In this document: piece by piece, positions 62,964-64,000 of the stretch
How the letters are laid out: each line of letters opens with the position of its first letter
Position numbering within the stretch: the first letter of the stretch is position 1
DNA from: Pseudomonas allokribbensis
GTDB taxonomy: Bacteria > Pseudomonadota > Gammaproteobacteria > Pseudomonadales > Pseudomonadaceae
NCBI RefSeq assembly: GCF_014863605.1
Contig: NZ_CP062252.1
Span: forward strand, 3,915,001-3,979,000
Direction: 5' to 3'
DNA: 64,000 bases
The notes under the pieces: generated by a model
Databases searched by the model: none
Told to the model about the DNA's origin: nothing
The model's input: only the letters and a program-made list of their open reading frames with translations
Translations under genes and position numbers: made by a program

Positions 62964-64000
62964 AAGTCACCGGCACTTACTCCCTGACCTTGCGTCTGGC
63001 GCTGGTGTTCGCGGTGCTCGCCTTTGCTGCGCTGGCAGGCCTGGGCGCGGCGCTTTACAACCAGCTGGAAGAACAACTGACCCGCCGCGACGACATCCAG
63101 TTGGTCAGCCGCATCGATCAGTTGCGCACCATCCTCAACGACAGCAACACCCTGGAGTTGATCAAGAACAAACCGGCGCTGTTTCAGAACATGCTGGGCA
63201 ACCGCGAAGCGCTGTTGACCATCGGCGCGCCGGGGCAACCGCCCTTGTTCGTGGTCAACCCCAGCGACCTGGCACTGCCGAGTGTGCCCGCCGTGCCGGT
63301 CGACCATGTAATGGCCCTCAACGACGTGCAGCATTTGCCGAGCATCAACGGAGTGCCGTTCTCGGCGGTGGCAGCCAGTATCGACTCCGGCGACCAGGGC
63401 AATCTGCAAGTGCTGATCGGCAAGGTGATGAGCGAACGCACGGCGATGCTCGCCAACTACCGACTCAGCGTGTACGGCCTGGCGTCATTGGCAGCAATTG
63501 TCCTGGCGCTGGTGGGCTGCCTGCTGGTGTATCGCGGCCTGCTGCCGTTGCGGCGGATTGCCCGGCATGCCCACGGGATCGGCATCGCCAACCTCGGCGA
63601 ACGTCTCGACCGCCACGGCACGCCCCGGGAATTGCAGCCGATGATCGAAGCCTTCAATGCGATGCTGGACCGGCTCGACCGAGGTGTTGCGCAACTGAGC
63701 CAGGTCTCCACCGACATGGCCCACGAACTGCGCACGCCGATCAACAATTTGCTCGGTGAAACCCAGGTCGCCCTGCAACAGCACCGTAGCGTCGACGCCT
63801 ATCAACAGCTGCTCGCCTCTAACGTCGAAGAACTCGAACGGCTGGCGCGGATGCTCGACAACATGCTGTTTCTCGCCCGCACCGACCCGGCCAGTGCCTT
63901 GAGCCAGCGTCAGGAGCTGGACGCCTGCGATGAGATGCAGCGCATCGCCGATTACTTCGAAGGATTGGCGGCGGATGTCGGCATCAGCATCGAGGCCCGA
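62960..64000 (+). CDS. Heavy-metal-type sensor histidine kinase (partial)
   Basis: The first 347 codons are present; the gene continues past base 64000. Two membrane helices (about residues 10-32 and 168-190) flank a periplasmic sensing domain. A HAMP region follows, and the phosphoacceptor is His255 in HELRTP. The order and coupling to an OmpR-type regulator match CopS/CusS kinases. No Met-rich cluster is seen in the sensing domain, so copper is a family-based guess. The ATP-binding domain lies beyond the window. Confidence 0.88.
   Translation, partial: MKVTGTYSLTLRLALVFAVLAFAALAGLGAALYNQLEEQLTRRDDIQLVSRIDQLRTILNDSNTLELIKNKPALFQNMLGNREALLTIGAPGQPPLFVVNPSDLALPSVPAVPVDHVMALNDVQHLPSINGVPFSAVAASIDSGDQGNLQVLIGKVMSERTAMLANYRLSVYGLASLAAIVLALVGCLLVYRGLLPLRRIARHAHGIGIANLGERLDRHGTPRELQPMIEAFNAMLDRLDRGVAQLSQVSTDMAHELRTPINNLLGETQVALQQHRSVDAYQQLLASNVEELERLARMLDNMLFLARTDPASALSQRQELDACDEMQRIADYFEGLAADVGISIEAR

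Overview
The window looks like chromosome of a fluorescent-group Pseudomonas. GC is high, and several families with a strong Pseudomonas bias are present: two DUF2790 proteins, a DUF6124 protein with a long structured leader, an AprA-type alkaline protease, a six-gene Mrp antiporter operon with fused A and B subunits, and REP-like hairpins of the fluorescens type. I saw no rRNA, tRNA, CRISPR array, transposase or integrase. Most of the window reads as ordinary backbone with short accessory patches. All functional calls come from reading protein sequence by eye; no searches were run.

Layout. 0-3.5 kb: azlCD exporter, two small membrane proteins, and the nucleosidase ppnN. 3.5-7.1 kb: an unusual three-gene cassette (zinc phospholipase C-like protein, 63-aa beta-domain protein, VWA protein) behind a near-consensus promoter. 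7.2-13 kb: solute-binding protein, FAD protein, flavin monooxygenase, and a divergent XRE-cupin regulator/EamA exporter pair. 13.1-19.2 kb: the Mrp cation/proton antiporter operon with overlapping genes. 19.2-25 kb: a DUF2946/TonB-receptor metal-uptake pair, a betaine-type binding protein and several small unknown genes. 25-36 kb: chemoreceptor, a DksA-like protein lacking two zinc cysteines, an Ala-Gly-repeat lipoprotein, a GST and AlkC-type repair pair, a DUF6124 gene with a structured leader, and a two-TM/LemA pair. 36-39 kb: two tandem secreted halovibrin-like proteins. 39-47 kb: acetyltransferase, Sel1 lipoprotein, a frameshifted MFS gene, and a LysR regulator divergent from a GMC oxidoreductase and an MHS transporter.

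47-64 kb: an orphan serralysin, a perfect palindrome with a LexA-like core between a candidate 33-aa ORF and topB, and a cyanate-detoxification locus (cynR, cynS, DUF2790, carbonic anhydrase). These are followed by a secreted alpha/beta hydrolase, a ProA-like dehydrogenase and a glutaminase. Next comes a small secreted peptide with two EGKCG motifs beside a DoxX protein, then two divergent L,D-transpeptidases. The window ends in a metal-type two-component system behind a second DUF2790 gene; the kinase runs off the end.

The strongest leads are four. First, the EGKCG peptide resembles the HvfA copper-binding RiPP precursors but has no modifying-enzyme genes beside it, and it shares a 19-bp upstream motif with the hydrolase 3.5 kb away. 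Second, there is the palindrome and candidate SOS micro-ORF. Third, the DUF6124 leader appears strongly structured. Fourth, the phospholipase C-like/VWA cassette has no signal peptides.
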